Source of the DNA: an uncultured Bacilli bacterium | GTDB lineage: Bacteria > Bacillota_I > Bacilli_A > RFN20 > CAG-631 | NCBI GenBank assembly: GCA_934202505.1 | Contig: CAKPXW010000045.1 | Span: 1-12,085 of the forward strand | DNA: 12,085 nucleotides | Direction of reading: 5' to 3' | Shown here: one piece after another, positions 6,150 to 12,085 of the stretch | Layout of the letters: every line of letters begins with the position of its first letter | How positions within the stretch are numbered: the stretch's first letter is position 1 | Made by a program: the position numbers and the translations under genes | Notes under the pieces: generated by a model | Database searches by the model: none | The model's input: the letters and a program-made list of their open reading frames with translations, nothing else | Told to the model about the DNA's origin: nothing

Positions 6150-7583
6150 GAAGACCAAAATAAAGAAATAGAAACTTCAAAAATTTATAAAGAAGACGTT
6201 TCTTCAATCAATGATACATTAGATGAAAAAACAGAAATTTTAATTGATTTAATAAAAAATAAAAAAGTTCGTGAGTTTAAAGAAAGAATTAATAAACTTG
6301 AGTTTTTTGATGCTGCTTATTTAATAGATAAATTATCAGATGAATATCAAGTAATTGCTTTTAGAATGTTACCAAAAACAATTGCTACTGATGTTTTTTC
6401 ATACTTACCTGTTGATACGCAAAAAACTATTATTCAAAATATTACTGATAAAGAAATAAATAGTATTATTGAAGATTTATATATTGATGATGCAGTTGAT
6501 TTATTAGATGAATTACCTGCTACAGTTGTAAAACAAATTCTTCAAAATGCTAAACCAGAAACTCGAAATCTTATTAATCAATTTTTAAATTATCCAGAAG
6601 ATTCTGCAGGTTCAATTATGACAGCAGAATATATCTCTTTAAAAAGTAATTATTCAGTCGCAAAAGCTATTAAAAGAATTAGAAGTATTGGTCATGACAA
6701 AGAAACAATTTATACCTGTTATGTAACAGATGATTCAAGAAAACTTGAAGGTGTTGTAACAGTAAAAGAATTACTATTAAATGATGATGATACTATTGTA
6801 GAAACAATTATGGACAAAAACTTTGTTGCTTGTAAAACAAACGATGACCAAGAATTAGTTTCTAAACTTTTACAAAAATATGACTTACTTGCCTTACCAG
6901 TTACAGATAATGAAGGAAGACTAGTTGGTATTATTACAATTGATGATGCAGTAGATATTATTCAAGAGGAAAACGAAGAAGACTTTGAAAAGATGGCTGC
7001 TATGGCCCCATCAAATAAACCATATCTTGATATGTCAGTATTTTCATTATATAAAAATAGAATAGTTTGGCTATTAATATTAATGGTAACAGGAATGATT
7101 ACTGGTGCAATACTTGAAAGCTTTGAAAGTGCAATTAGTGCTTTACCTTTGCTTGTTGCATTTTTGCCAATGCTAAATGATACTGGTGGAAATTCCGGAT
7201 CACAATCAGCCACGATTTGTATTCGTGCTTTAACAACTGGAGAAGTTACACCAAAACAATGGTATAAAATATGGTGGAAAGAATTTAGGGTATCTTTACT
7301 TGTAGCTATTACTTTATCAGCATTTAATTTCCTTAGAATATTTATTTTCTATCATAATGTAGCAAATGGTTGGTTTAATTATGCAATAGTGATTTGCGGA
7401 ACTTTAGTAATGGCAGTAATTGTAGCAAAATCAATAGGCGCTTTATTGCCTTTACTTGCTAAAAAGCTTCATTTAGACCCTGCTGTTTGTGCGGCTCCAA
7501 TGATTACAACTATTGTTGATTGTTGCACAATATTAATTTATTTTGGCCTTGCAAGTTTAATATTTCATTCTATTATAGGGTAG
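6144..7583 (+). CDS. mgtE: Magnesium transporter MgtE
   Basis: A 479-residue Mg2+ channel/transporter of the cytoplasmic membrane. The order is the full MgtE plan: an N domain of helical repeats (about 36-155, including the ATDVFSYLP and VDLLDELP repeats), two CBS domains (about 156-280), a connecting plug helix (about 281-300), and a five-helix membrane domain (about 305-479). The pore signature is PMLNDTGGNSGSQSATICIRALTTGE (342-367, split by its GGN and R361 landmarks). DPAVCAAPMITTIVD (445-459) carries D459, equivalent to the pore Mg2+-binding aspartate of the family. In the family, the cytosolic domains bind Mg2+ and close the pore when internal Mg2+ is high. The ATG is preceded by AGGAG, but its codons form part of the leader switch described at 6091-6149. 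ylbD follows after 27 bases. Confidence 0.96.
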   Translation: MGEDQNKEIETSKIYKEDVSSINDTLDEKTEILIDLIKNKKVREFKERINKLEFFDAAYLIDKLSDEYQVIAFRMLPKTIATDVFSYLPVDTQKTIIQNITDKEINSIIEDLYIDDAVDLLDELPATVVKQILQNAKPETRNLINQFLNYPEDSAGSIMTAEYISLKSNYSVAKAIKRIRSIGHDKETIYTCYVTDDSRKLEGVVTVKELLLNDDDTIVETIMDKNFVACKTNDDQELVSKLLQKYDLLALPVTDNEGRLVGIITIDDAVDIIQEENEEDFEKMAAMAPSNKPYLDMSVFSLYKNRIVWLLILMVTGMITGAILESFESAISALPLLVAFLPMLNDTGGNSGSQSATICIRALTTGEVTPKQWYKIWWKEFRVSLLVAITLSAFNFLRIFIFYHNVANGWFNYAIVICGTLVMAVIVAKSIGALLPLLAKKLHLDPAVCAAPMITTIVDCCTILIYFGLASLIFHSIIG

Positions 7584-7610
7584 TAATACATATAATTTAA
7601 TGGTGATATA

Positions 7611-7994
7611 ATGGATAAATTAGAAGAATTTAAAGCCTTTATAAAAGATAAACCATTTCTTGCTACACAAGTAAAAGATGGGAATATTACTTGGCAAACT
7701 TTATATGAAACATATGATATGTTTGGCCCTGAACATGAATTTTTTAAAGAGCCAAAAGAAGAAACAGAAGAAACAACGACTAATCAATCTGATACTAGTA
7801 ATGGCAGCCAAACCGCTGAAAATGTTAATAGATTTTTTAAACAACTACAAAAAGTTGATACCAAAAAAATATCGGATGGCCTAGAAAATATAAAAAAAAT
7901 AGTAGGACTTGTTGATGAATTTAGACCAAATCTTGCTTCATCTAGTAAGCTAACTTCAACAAGAATAAAACCTTTTAGAAAGTATAATGATTAA
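7611..7994 (+). CDS. ylbD: YlbD family protein
   Basis: A 127-residue small soluble protein. The N-terminal half (LEEFKAFIKDKPFL, then GNITWQTLYETYDMFGPEHEFF) matches the pattern of the YlbD coat-protein-like family: a helix followed by a conserved TW.x.LYE motif. The middle is low complexity and acidic (residues about 46-70, rich in Glu, Thr, Ser), and a C-terminal helix with KKISDGLENIKKIVGLVDEF follows. YlbD is named as a putative spore coat protein in Bacillus, but its role is not settled. GGTGAT (7602-7607) is the SD, with a perfect TATAAT at 7591-7596 just upstream. It overlaps ylbE by one base (TAATG). Synteny with ylbE, ylbF and rsmD strongly supports the assignment. Confidence 0.78.
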   Translation: MDKLEEFKAFIKDKPFLATQVKDGNITWQTLYETYDMFGPEHEFFKEPKEETEETTTNQSDTSNGSQTAENVNRFFKQLQKVDTKKISDGLENIKKIVGLVDEFRPNLASSSKLTSTRIKPFRKYND

Positions 7995-8212
7995 TGCGTA
8001 GTGAAATAATAGCCCAACTAGCAACAGATCAAGATTATTTTTACTATTTAAGAGAAAATCCTATTTGGTATAAAGTATTAACTATTCATCCTGAAAAATT
8101 TAAAGATTTTTTAAATGAATATAAAATTAGTAGAAAAAAAAGATTTATTGATAGAATAGACGATATTAATATGGCAATAAATTTAGCAGAATCTTTTTTA
8201 AAGAAAAATTAA
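7994..8212 (+). CDS. ylbE: YlbE-like protein
   Basis: A 72-residue protein resembling YlbE. The N-terminus has YLRENPIWYKVLTIHPEKF, matching the family's R.xPxWYR.L.xxP pattern, followed by a basic helix and a C-terminal amphipathic helix. The biochemical role is unknown. It has no clear SD of its own; its ATG overlaps the ylbD stop as TAATG, so it probably depends on translational reinitiation. ylbF follows after nine bases. The position between ylbD and ylbF is the same as in Bacillus subtilis. Confidence 0.78.
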   Translation: MRSEIIAQLATDQDYFYYLRENPIWYKVLTIHPEKFKDFLNEYKISRKKRFIDRIDDINMAINLAESFLKKN

Positions 8213-8221
8213 GGGAGTAAT

Positions 8222-8578
8222 ATGGAAAAAATTTTTAAGTTAGCCTATGATATTCATGATATGTTACAAAATAGTGATGAATATAAAATATTGAAGGAAA
8301 AAGAAAAAATAATGGAAGATGATCAAACACTTCTTCCACTTTTTGCTTTATATAAAAAAGCCCAAGAGGATTATGTAAACAATAAGCAAGAAAGTTCTTT
8401 AAAAAAAATAAAAGATTTGAAAGTTAAAATTGAAATAAATCCTATTGTTAAAGATTATAATATTGCTTATAAAAAATATTTAGAATTACTTGACAATATT
8501 ACATCAGTTGCCTTTGATGGCTTAATAATAAATGATGATGATGTTTTAAAAAAGATGAAATGTGGGTGTAAAAAGTAA
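8222..8578 (+). CDS. ylbF: YlbF family regulator (Y-complex subunit)
   Basis: A 118-residue, almost entirely helical protein of the Com_YlbF family. In Bacillus, YlbF works with YmcA and YaaT (the Y-complex) to direct RNase Y-dependent mRNA processing and so affects competence, biofilm and sporulation. Family features are the N-terminal helix MEKIFKLAYDIHDMLQNSDEY, the middle Q-rich helix region, and a C-terminal cysteine pair CGC in MKCGCKK, in the place where Bacillus YlbF carries cysteines linked to Fe-S cluster binding. It is shorter than the roughly 149 residues of the Bacillus protein. The SD is GGGAG (8213-8217). It overlaps rsmD by one base. An RNase J gene lies at the left edge of the same window, but no partner Y-complex gene is visible. 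Confidence 0.85.
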   Translation: MEKIFKLAYDIHDMLQNSDEYKILKEKEKIMEDDQTLLPLFALYKKAQEDYVNNKQESSLKKIKDLKVKIEINPIVKDYNIAYKKYLELLDNITSVAFDGLIINDDDVLKKMKCGCKK

Positions 8579-9120
8579 TGCGAATTGTTTCAGGAAAATA
8601 TCGAAGTAGAATAATTAAAGCTCCAAATAATGATTGCACAAGACCAACAGCTGATAAAGCAAGACAAGGAATATTTAATTGCTTACAATTTTATATTGCT
8701 TCTAGTAATATTTTGGATTTATTTGCTGGAAGTGGTGCATATGGAATAGAAGCCTTATCAAGAAACGCAAAATTTGTTACATTTATCGATAATGATGTTT
8801 TAGCTATTCAAACAATAAATGAAAATCTAAACAATTTAAATGTAGAAAAAGAAAAGTATGAAATAATTAAAGATGACTATAAATGTATTGAAAATCTTCA
8901 AAAAAAATTTGATATTATTTTTTTAGATCCACCATATAGGATGGCTATTTTTGATACTTTTTTGGACATTGTTGAAAAAAATAAATTATTAAATAATAAT
9001 GGAATAATAGTATATGAATGTGATAAAGATTTAGATTTTATAAATGATAAATATTTTATTAAAAAATATAAATATGGAATCGCTTATGTTTACATATTTA
9101 TAAGTAAAAATAAAGAATAG
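8578..9120 (+). CDS. rsmD: 16S rRNA (guanine(966)-N(2))-methyltransferase RsmD
   Basis: A 180-residue SAM-dependent methyltransferase that methylates G966 (E. coli numbering) of 16S rRNA during small-subunit assembly. It opens with MRIVSGKYRSRIIKAP and TRPTADKARQGIFN (21-34), typical RsmD substrate-side motifs. The SAM-binding motif is LDLFAGSGAYGIEALSR (46-62), with the acidic loop FIDND (69-73), and the catalytic DPPY is at 117-120. The length is typical. The start overlaps the ylbF stop (TAATG), so it is coupled. In Bacillus, rsmD is ylbH and is followed by coaD; coaD is absent here. The last 23 bases overlap the convergent ylbJ-like gene. Confidence 0.94.
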   Translation: MRIVSGKYRSRIIKAPNNDCTRPTADKARQGIFNCLQFYIASSNILDLFAGSGAYGIEALSRNAKFVTFIDNDVLAIQTINENLNNLNVEKEKYEIIKDDYKCIENLQKKFDIIFLDPPYRMAIFDTFLDIVEKNKLLNNNGIIVYECDKDLDFINDKYFIKKYKYGIAYVYIFISKNKE

Positions 9121-9958
9121 AAGTAACAACTATTGAAAATATCAAACGTATTAGAATTAATTTAATAAGTTTGATATTTTTTATATAATATTTCATTTGA
9201 AAAAATATAGAAAAAGAACCAAACGATAATATAAAGGATAGTAAAAGATTACTTGCTATATCATTTTTTATAGAAAGTGTTATTGAAGTTAGTGAAAACT
9301 CTAACATTCCAGATATTAAATCATTAAGAAAATTGCTTTTTATTAAAAAAGAAACATAAAATGATAATAATGAAAAAAATAGTATAGTAAATGCAATTGA
9401 AAAAATTGATTTGTAGGTATTATTCATAACATTTATAAATAAATCTTTTGTCTGAATGCTGTTATCATTTATTACATTTTTAGTAGGTTTATTTATAAAT
9501 AATAATATTAAAAATGCAATTAAAACATTAATTAAAATAATTTTAAAAACAACTTTATTATTATTGTATAATGCAATTTGAAAACTTAAAGACGGGAAAA
9601 AGAAAAAATACAAAATATTATTGGCTTCATTTTGACTAATGTAACCTTTTTCTTTGAAATCTTTTATTAAAATAGCGCTATATGGATAACCACCTAAAAA
9701 AGCTGATATTATACATATTAATCCCATTGAAGATATGTTTAATATTTTTGAAAATGGCAGTAGTAGTTTATTAAGTAAAGTAATAGAATTAGAAAGCAAA
9801 AGAAAATTTACAAAAATCATAAAAGGGAATAAAGAAGGAACAATTACATTTACTATAAATATCATTTGCTCAAAAAAATAAGTACTGGTTTCTTTAGAGT
9901 AGATAATTGAAATTATAAGTAGAAGAAACAAAAGCATTGCTATAATATTTTTTTTCAT
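9098..9958 (-). CDS. ylbJ: YlbJ-like (nucleoside-recognition domain) membrane protein, short form
   Basis: A 286-residue, very hydrophobic protein with about seven or eight predicted membrane helices and a Lys/Asn-rich loop around residues 155-170. It resembles the sporulation integral membrane protein YlbJ. The matches are VPSLFPFMIFVNFL (40-53), a GGYPYSAILIKDF motif (89-101; compare the YlbJ SGYPxGA loop), EANNILYFFFFPSLSF, GMLEFSLTS, and the C-terminal FILSFGSFSIFFQ. It is clearly shorter than Bacillus YlbJ (about 400 residues). Its place next to rsmD supports the call, although it is inverted relative to Bacillus. ATG 9958 has no visible SD and lies only about 22 bases after the rarA terminator. 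Its 3' end overlaps rsmD by 23 bases and contains that operon's probable terminator. The function in this organism is uncertain. Confidence 0.65.
   Translation of the reverse strand: MKKNIIAMLLFLLLIISIIYSKETSTYFFEQMIFIVNVIVPSLFPFMIFVNFLLLSNSITLLNKLLLPFSKILNISSMGLICIISAFLGGYPYSAILIKDFKEKGYISQNEANNILYFFFFPSLSFQIALYNNNKVVFKIILINVLIAFLILLFINKPTKNVINDNSIQTKDLFINVMNNTYKSIFSIAFTILFFSLLSFYVSFLIKSNFLNDLISGMLEFSLTSITLSIKNDIASNLLLSFILSFGSFSIFFQMKYYIKNIKLIKLILIRLIFSIVVTSILYFYL
9136..9182 (+). terminator. Rho-independent terminator of the rsmD operon, inside the convergent ylbJ gene
   Basis: AAAATATCAAAC (9136-9147) pairs perfectly with GTTTGATATTTT (9169-9180). After one G/A mismatch, seven more pairs (9149-9155 with 9161-9167, one of them G-U) bring the stem to 19 of 20 positions with a 5-base loop. 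TTTTTT (9177-9182) lies at the base. It starts 15 bases after the rsmD stop and lies wholly within the coding sequence of the opposite-strand gene. Confidence 0.7.
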
Positions 9959-9980
9959 AGATAGTAATATATATGTTTAT

Positions 9981-10013
9981 AAAAAAAACTTATTAACCAA
10001 AAGTTAATAAGTT
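9981..10013 (-). terminator. Rho-independent terminator of rarA
   Basis: On the minus strand AACTTATTAAC (10013-10003) pairs perfectly over 11 bases with GTTAATAAGTT (9997-9987), with a 5-base loop, and runs into eight T residues (9988-9981). It begins six bases after the rarA stop codon. Confidence 0.85.
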
Positions 10014-10018
10014 ATAAA

Positions 10019-11293
10019 TTATTTTTTATTATATAATTCTTTTAAGTTGGATGTTCTATTAATTTTTTTAAGTTTTTCATAATTTTTAATTAATGATAAT
10101 TCATATGGGCCACTTTGATAATTTGGCTCATAAAACTTTATTTGTTTAATAAGAGATGGCAAATATTGAATCTTATCAACAACATCAAGCCTGTCATAGT
10201 TATACATACTATCTTTATCTATTCCAACAGGTGTTAATTTCAAATATTCAGGTATTGGAAATTCTTTAGTTGTTGCTAAATCAACAGCCTTGTGAATGGC
10301 TTCACATGATGATTTTGATTTGGGTGATAATGCAAGATCTACAACAGCAAATCCAAGTGGGATACTTGCTTCTGGAAATCCAACCATTCTAGCAGTGGCA
10401 ATGGCATTATAAGTTCTATCAACGGCTGCTGGATTGGCAAGGCCTATATCCTCATAAGCGGTTACTATTAATCTTCTTTCAATAGAGTCAAGATCTTCAG
10501 CAGCTATTAATCTTGCAAGATAATATAATGCAGCATCTACATCACTACCTCTTATTGACTTTTGTAAAGCACTAACTGCATTATAATGATTATCTTCATT
10601 TTTGTCAGTTTGCAAATTTGCTTTTTGTACAGCAAGTTTAATAACAGAAGTATCAATTTCTTTATTTTCATTGCACATAAATGAAGCAATTTCAAGTTTA
10701 TTTAAAGCAAACCTTAAATCTCCACCAGAATAAGAAGCAAGTAATGATAAGGCTTCATCAGTTATGGTGAATTTATTATTTAATCCATTTTCATTTGTAA
10801 GTGCTCTTTTTAAAGCTTTTTGAATATCAACTTCTTTTAAAGGCTTAATTTCAATCAGTTGAACTCTTGAGCGAATAGCACTATTAATTGAATGATAAGG
10901 ATTAGCAGTAGTGGCACCAATTAAAATGATTTGACCATTTTCTATGTGCGGTAATAAAATATCTTGAATGTTTTTATTTAAACGATGAACTTCATCAATT
11001 ATTAAAATATAATTATTTTTTTCCATTGATGCTTCAAATATAGCAGTTTCAATATCTTTTTTATTACATATAACGGCATTTAACATTTTATACTTTATAT
11101 TTAATGAAGAAGCAATGATTGTAGCAATTGTTGATTTGCCACATCCTGGTTGTCCAAATAAAATCATAGAACATAAACAGTTATTTTCAATCATGTTTGA
11201 AATAATTTTGTTTTTTCCTATTATATGGTCTTGTCCAAGCACATCATCTAATGTTTTTGGACGCATGCGATAAGCAAGTGGTTGGTTTAGCAT
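10019..11293 (-). CDS. rarA: Replication-associated recombination protein A (RarA/MgsA, AAA+ ATPase)
   Basis: A 424-residue AAA+ ATPase of the RarA/MgsA/Mgs1 family (WRNIP1 in eukaryotes), a tetrameric clamp-loader-like protein acting at stalled replication forks with SSB. Features in order: an N-terminal PLAYRMRPKTLDDVLGQDH (residues 5-23), Walker A GQPGCGKST (47-55), Walker B LIIDE (97-101), sensor 1 IGATTANP (125-132), arginine finger region AIRSR (139-143), sensor 2 GGDLRFALN, and the family-specific C-terminal domain with KSIRGSDVDAALYYLARLI and AEDLDSIERRLIVTAYEDIGLANP. The length is typical. The SD GGAG (11302-11305) lies eight bases before the ATG. It is transcribed alone, with a good promoter and a clear terminator, divergent from dtd. 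Confidence 0.96.
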   Translation of the reverse strand: MLNQPLAYRMRPKTLDDVLGQDHIIGKNKIISNMIENNCLCSMILFGQPGCGKSTIATIIASSLNIKYKMLNAVICNKKDIETAIFEASMEKNNYILIIDEVHRLNKNIQDILLPHIENGQIILIGATTANPYHSINSAIRSRVQLIEIKPLKEVDIQKALKRALTNENGLNNKFTITDEALSLLASYSGGDLRFALNKLEIASFMCNENKEIDTSVIKLAVQKANLQTDKNEDNHYNAVSALQKSIRGSDVDAALYYLARLIAAEDLDSIERRLIVTAYEDIGLANPAAVDRTYNAIATARMVGFPEASIPLGFAVVDLALSPKSKSSCEAIHKAVDLATTKEFPIPEYLKLTPVGIDKDSMYNYDRLDVVDKIQYLPSLIKQIKFYEPNYQSGPYELSLIKNYEKLKKINRTSNLKELYNKK

Positions 11294-11311
11294 AATATCA
11301 TCTCCATAAAT

Positions 11312-11340
11312 ATTTTAAATGAAAAAGTTTTTCCTTTCAA
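11312..11340 (-). promoter_or_regulatory. Putative sigma-A promoter of rarA
   Basis: The minus strand has TTGAAA (11335-11340), a 17-base spacer, and TAAAAT (11312-11317). Both hexamers match five of six consensus bases. The predicted start near 11305 would give an unusually short leader of about 12 bases that barely includes the SD, which lowers confidence. Confidence 0.45.
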
Positions 11341-11438
11341 TTAATTTCTATGATATCATCTTAAATGTAATAAATATTACTTAAAAATACTTTTTGTTAC
11401 TAGGACAATATAAAACTAGTTTAAATGTTTGGAGATTT

Positions 11439-11867
11439 ATGAAAATAGTAATACAGGTTGTAAAAGAAGCAAGTGTCTCAATTAATAATGAAATATATAA
11501 TAAAATAGACAAAGGATACTTATTGCTTGTGGGTATTGAAAAAGATGACAATGAACAAGTTGTACAAAATATTGCAAATAGAATTTGTAATATGAGAATT
11601 AATAAAGATGAAAATGACAAAACAAATCTTTCTATATTAGATATTGGAGGAGAAATTTTATCAATATCTCAATTCACATTAGCAGCTGATTGTAGTAAAC
11701 GTCGCCCTTCTTTTTCAAAAGCTGCAGATCCTGTAATGGCAAAAAGATTATATGAATATTTTAATGAATGTTTAAAAAAATTAAATATTGTTGTAAAAGA
11801 AGGTATATTTGGCGAATATATGCAAGTTTCATTAATTAATGATGGACCATTTACTATTATTATTTAA
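11439..11867 (+). CDS. dtd: D-aminoacyl-tRNA deacylase (DTD)
   Basis: A 142-residue enzyme that hydrolyses D-amino acids (and glycine mischarged on tRNA-Ala) from tRNA, protecting translation fidelity. It has the DTD landmarks: an N-terminal MKIVIQVVKEASVSI strand, the catalytic motif SQFTL (77-81) followed by AADCSKRRPSFSKAADP, and the C-terminal NDGPFTI (134-140). The family usually has GPVT, so V138 is replaced by F; the Gly-Pro itself is kept. ATG 11439 is chosen because GGAG (11431-11434) precedes it and the family begins at this point. An earlier in-frame ATG at 11394 would add 15 unrelated residues. It stands alone, between the divergent rarA and an rRNA promoter. Confidence 0.93.
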   Translation: MKIVIQVVKEASVSINNEIYNKIDKGYLLLVGIEKDDNEQVVQNIANRICNMRINKDENDKTNLSILDIGGEILSISQFTLAADCSKRRPSFSKAADPVMAKRLYEYFNECLKKLNIVVKEGIFGEYMQVSLINDGPFTIII

Positions 11868-11881
11868 TATATATATATATA
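11868..11881. repeat. (TA)7 simple repeat after dtd
   Basis: Seven TA units follow directly on the dtd stop codon. The run could fold with the TATATACATATATTA region near 11899-11913 into a weak hairpin, but no T-tract follows and no clear dtd terminator is seen. Confidence 0.6.
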
Positions 11882-11963
11882 AATATACTATTTTAATCTA
11901 TATACATATATTATTATGTAAAAATAAAAAAATAAAATATTTTAAAAAAAATAAAAAATAATG

Positions 11964-11993
11964 TTGACAACTTCTTAAATGCTGTGCTATTAT
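11964..11993 (+). promoter_or_regulatory. Strong rRNA operon promoter
   Basis: A perfect TTGACA -35 (11964-11969) and a TATTAT -10 (11988-11993) are separated by 18 bases, with TGC just before the -10 as in extended -10 promoters. The 40 bases upstream are almost only A and T, with long A-runs, fitting an UP element. The predicted start lies near 12000 on a G, as in growth-rate-regulated rrn promoters of Bacilli. Confidence 0.85.
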
Positions 11994-11999
11994 TATGGA

Positions 12000-12085
12000 G
12001 CGCTGATGAAGTAAGCGCAAAAGTGATCTTTGAGAACTAAACAGATAAAAAACGTCAATTAAAATAAACAAGAAAAAATAAAGAA
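12000..12085 (+). ncRNA. 5' leader of an rRNA operon with boxA (16S gene beyond the window)
   Basis: The transcript from the promoter opens with a small hairpin, GCGCT (12000-12004) with AGCGC (12014-12018). A boxA-like TGATCTTTGAGAACT (12024-12038) follows, close to the TGTTCTTTGAAAACT of Bacillus rRNA leaders and used for Nus-factor antitermination. The 16S start sequence (GAGTTTGATCCTGG) is not reached before the window ends. Confidence 0.8.

Noticed and set aside
6962..7213. Minus-strand 83-residue frame
   Set aside because: It is the antisense shadow of the mgtE membrane domain.
11394..11438. Upstream ATG as the dtd start
   Set aside because: It would add 15 residues not found in the family and has no SD; ATG 11439 has GGAG at the right distance.
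11868..11963. CRISPR or other repeat array in the AT-rich spacer
   Set aside because: Only TA and A-runs are present, without spaced repeats; the A-runs are better explained as an UP element of the rRNA promoter.

Overview
The window looks like the chromosome of a very AT-rich, low-GC Gram-positive bacterium (Bacilli or Erysipelotrichia-like, possibly an uncultured gut lineage). The reasons are the Firmicutes-type gene set (RNase J, YlbD/YlbE/YlbF/RsmD, YlbJ, RarA, MnmM/YtqB), strong AGGAGG/GGTGAT ribosome binding sites, and a Bacillus-like rRNA leader at the right edge. All tryptophans seen are TGG, and TGA ends rdgB as a tandem TGA TGA, so the standard bacterial code fits. The exact lineage is an inference.

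Layout. Positions 1-2453 (minus strand) carry an RNase J paralogue with a degenerate metal site, cut by the window edge, and a two-helix DUF3137-like membrane protein. Positions 2454-4160 are an accessory island. It holds the decayed 3' end of an Rhs/YD-repeat toxin gene, with a toxin-like tail broken by stops and frameshifts. A still-intact small gene follows whose SD overlaps the toxin stop, probably its immunity gene, and then a gene-poor stretch. Positions 4161-9120 (plus strand) are a tight run: mnmM, rdgB, surE, a 21-codon leader ORF, mgtE, ylbD, ylbE, ylbF, rsmD. Positions 9098-11293 (minus strand) hold a short YlbJ-like membrane protein and rarA. From 11439 (plus strand) come dtd and then a strong rRNA promoter with a leader and boxA. 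The 16S gene starts beyond the window.

How the genes work together. The plus-strand run mixes translation quality and tRNA/rRNA modification (mnmM, rsmD), nucleotide housekeeping (rdgB, surE), magnesium uptake (mgtE) and the conserved ylb block, which in Bacillus is tied to RNA processing through the Y-complex and to sporulation. The block keeps the Bacillus order ylbD-E-F-rsmD, but coaD is absent and ylbJ is inverted.

The most interesting element is the mgtE leader (about 6031-6149). A promoter at the end of surE precedes a short ORF with an acidic/proline N-terminus (MDAPE). One segment, GCCCATA, can pair either with TATGGGC inside the leader ORF or with an identical TATGGGC that contains the mgtE start codon. 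This looks like a translation-coupled switch that could sense Mg2+ through a leader peptide. It is an inference from sequence alone, but the base pairing is exact.
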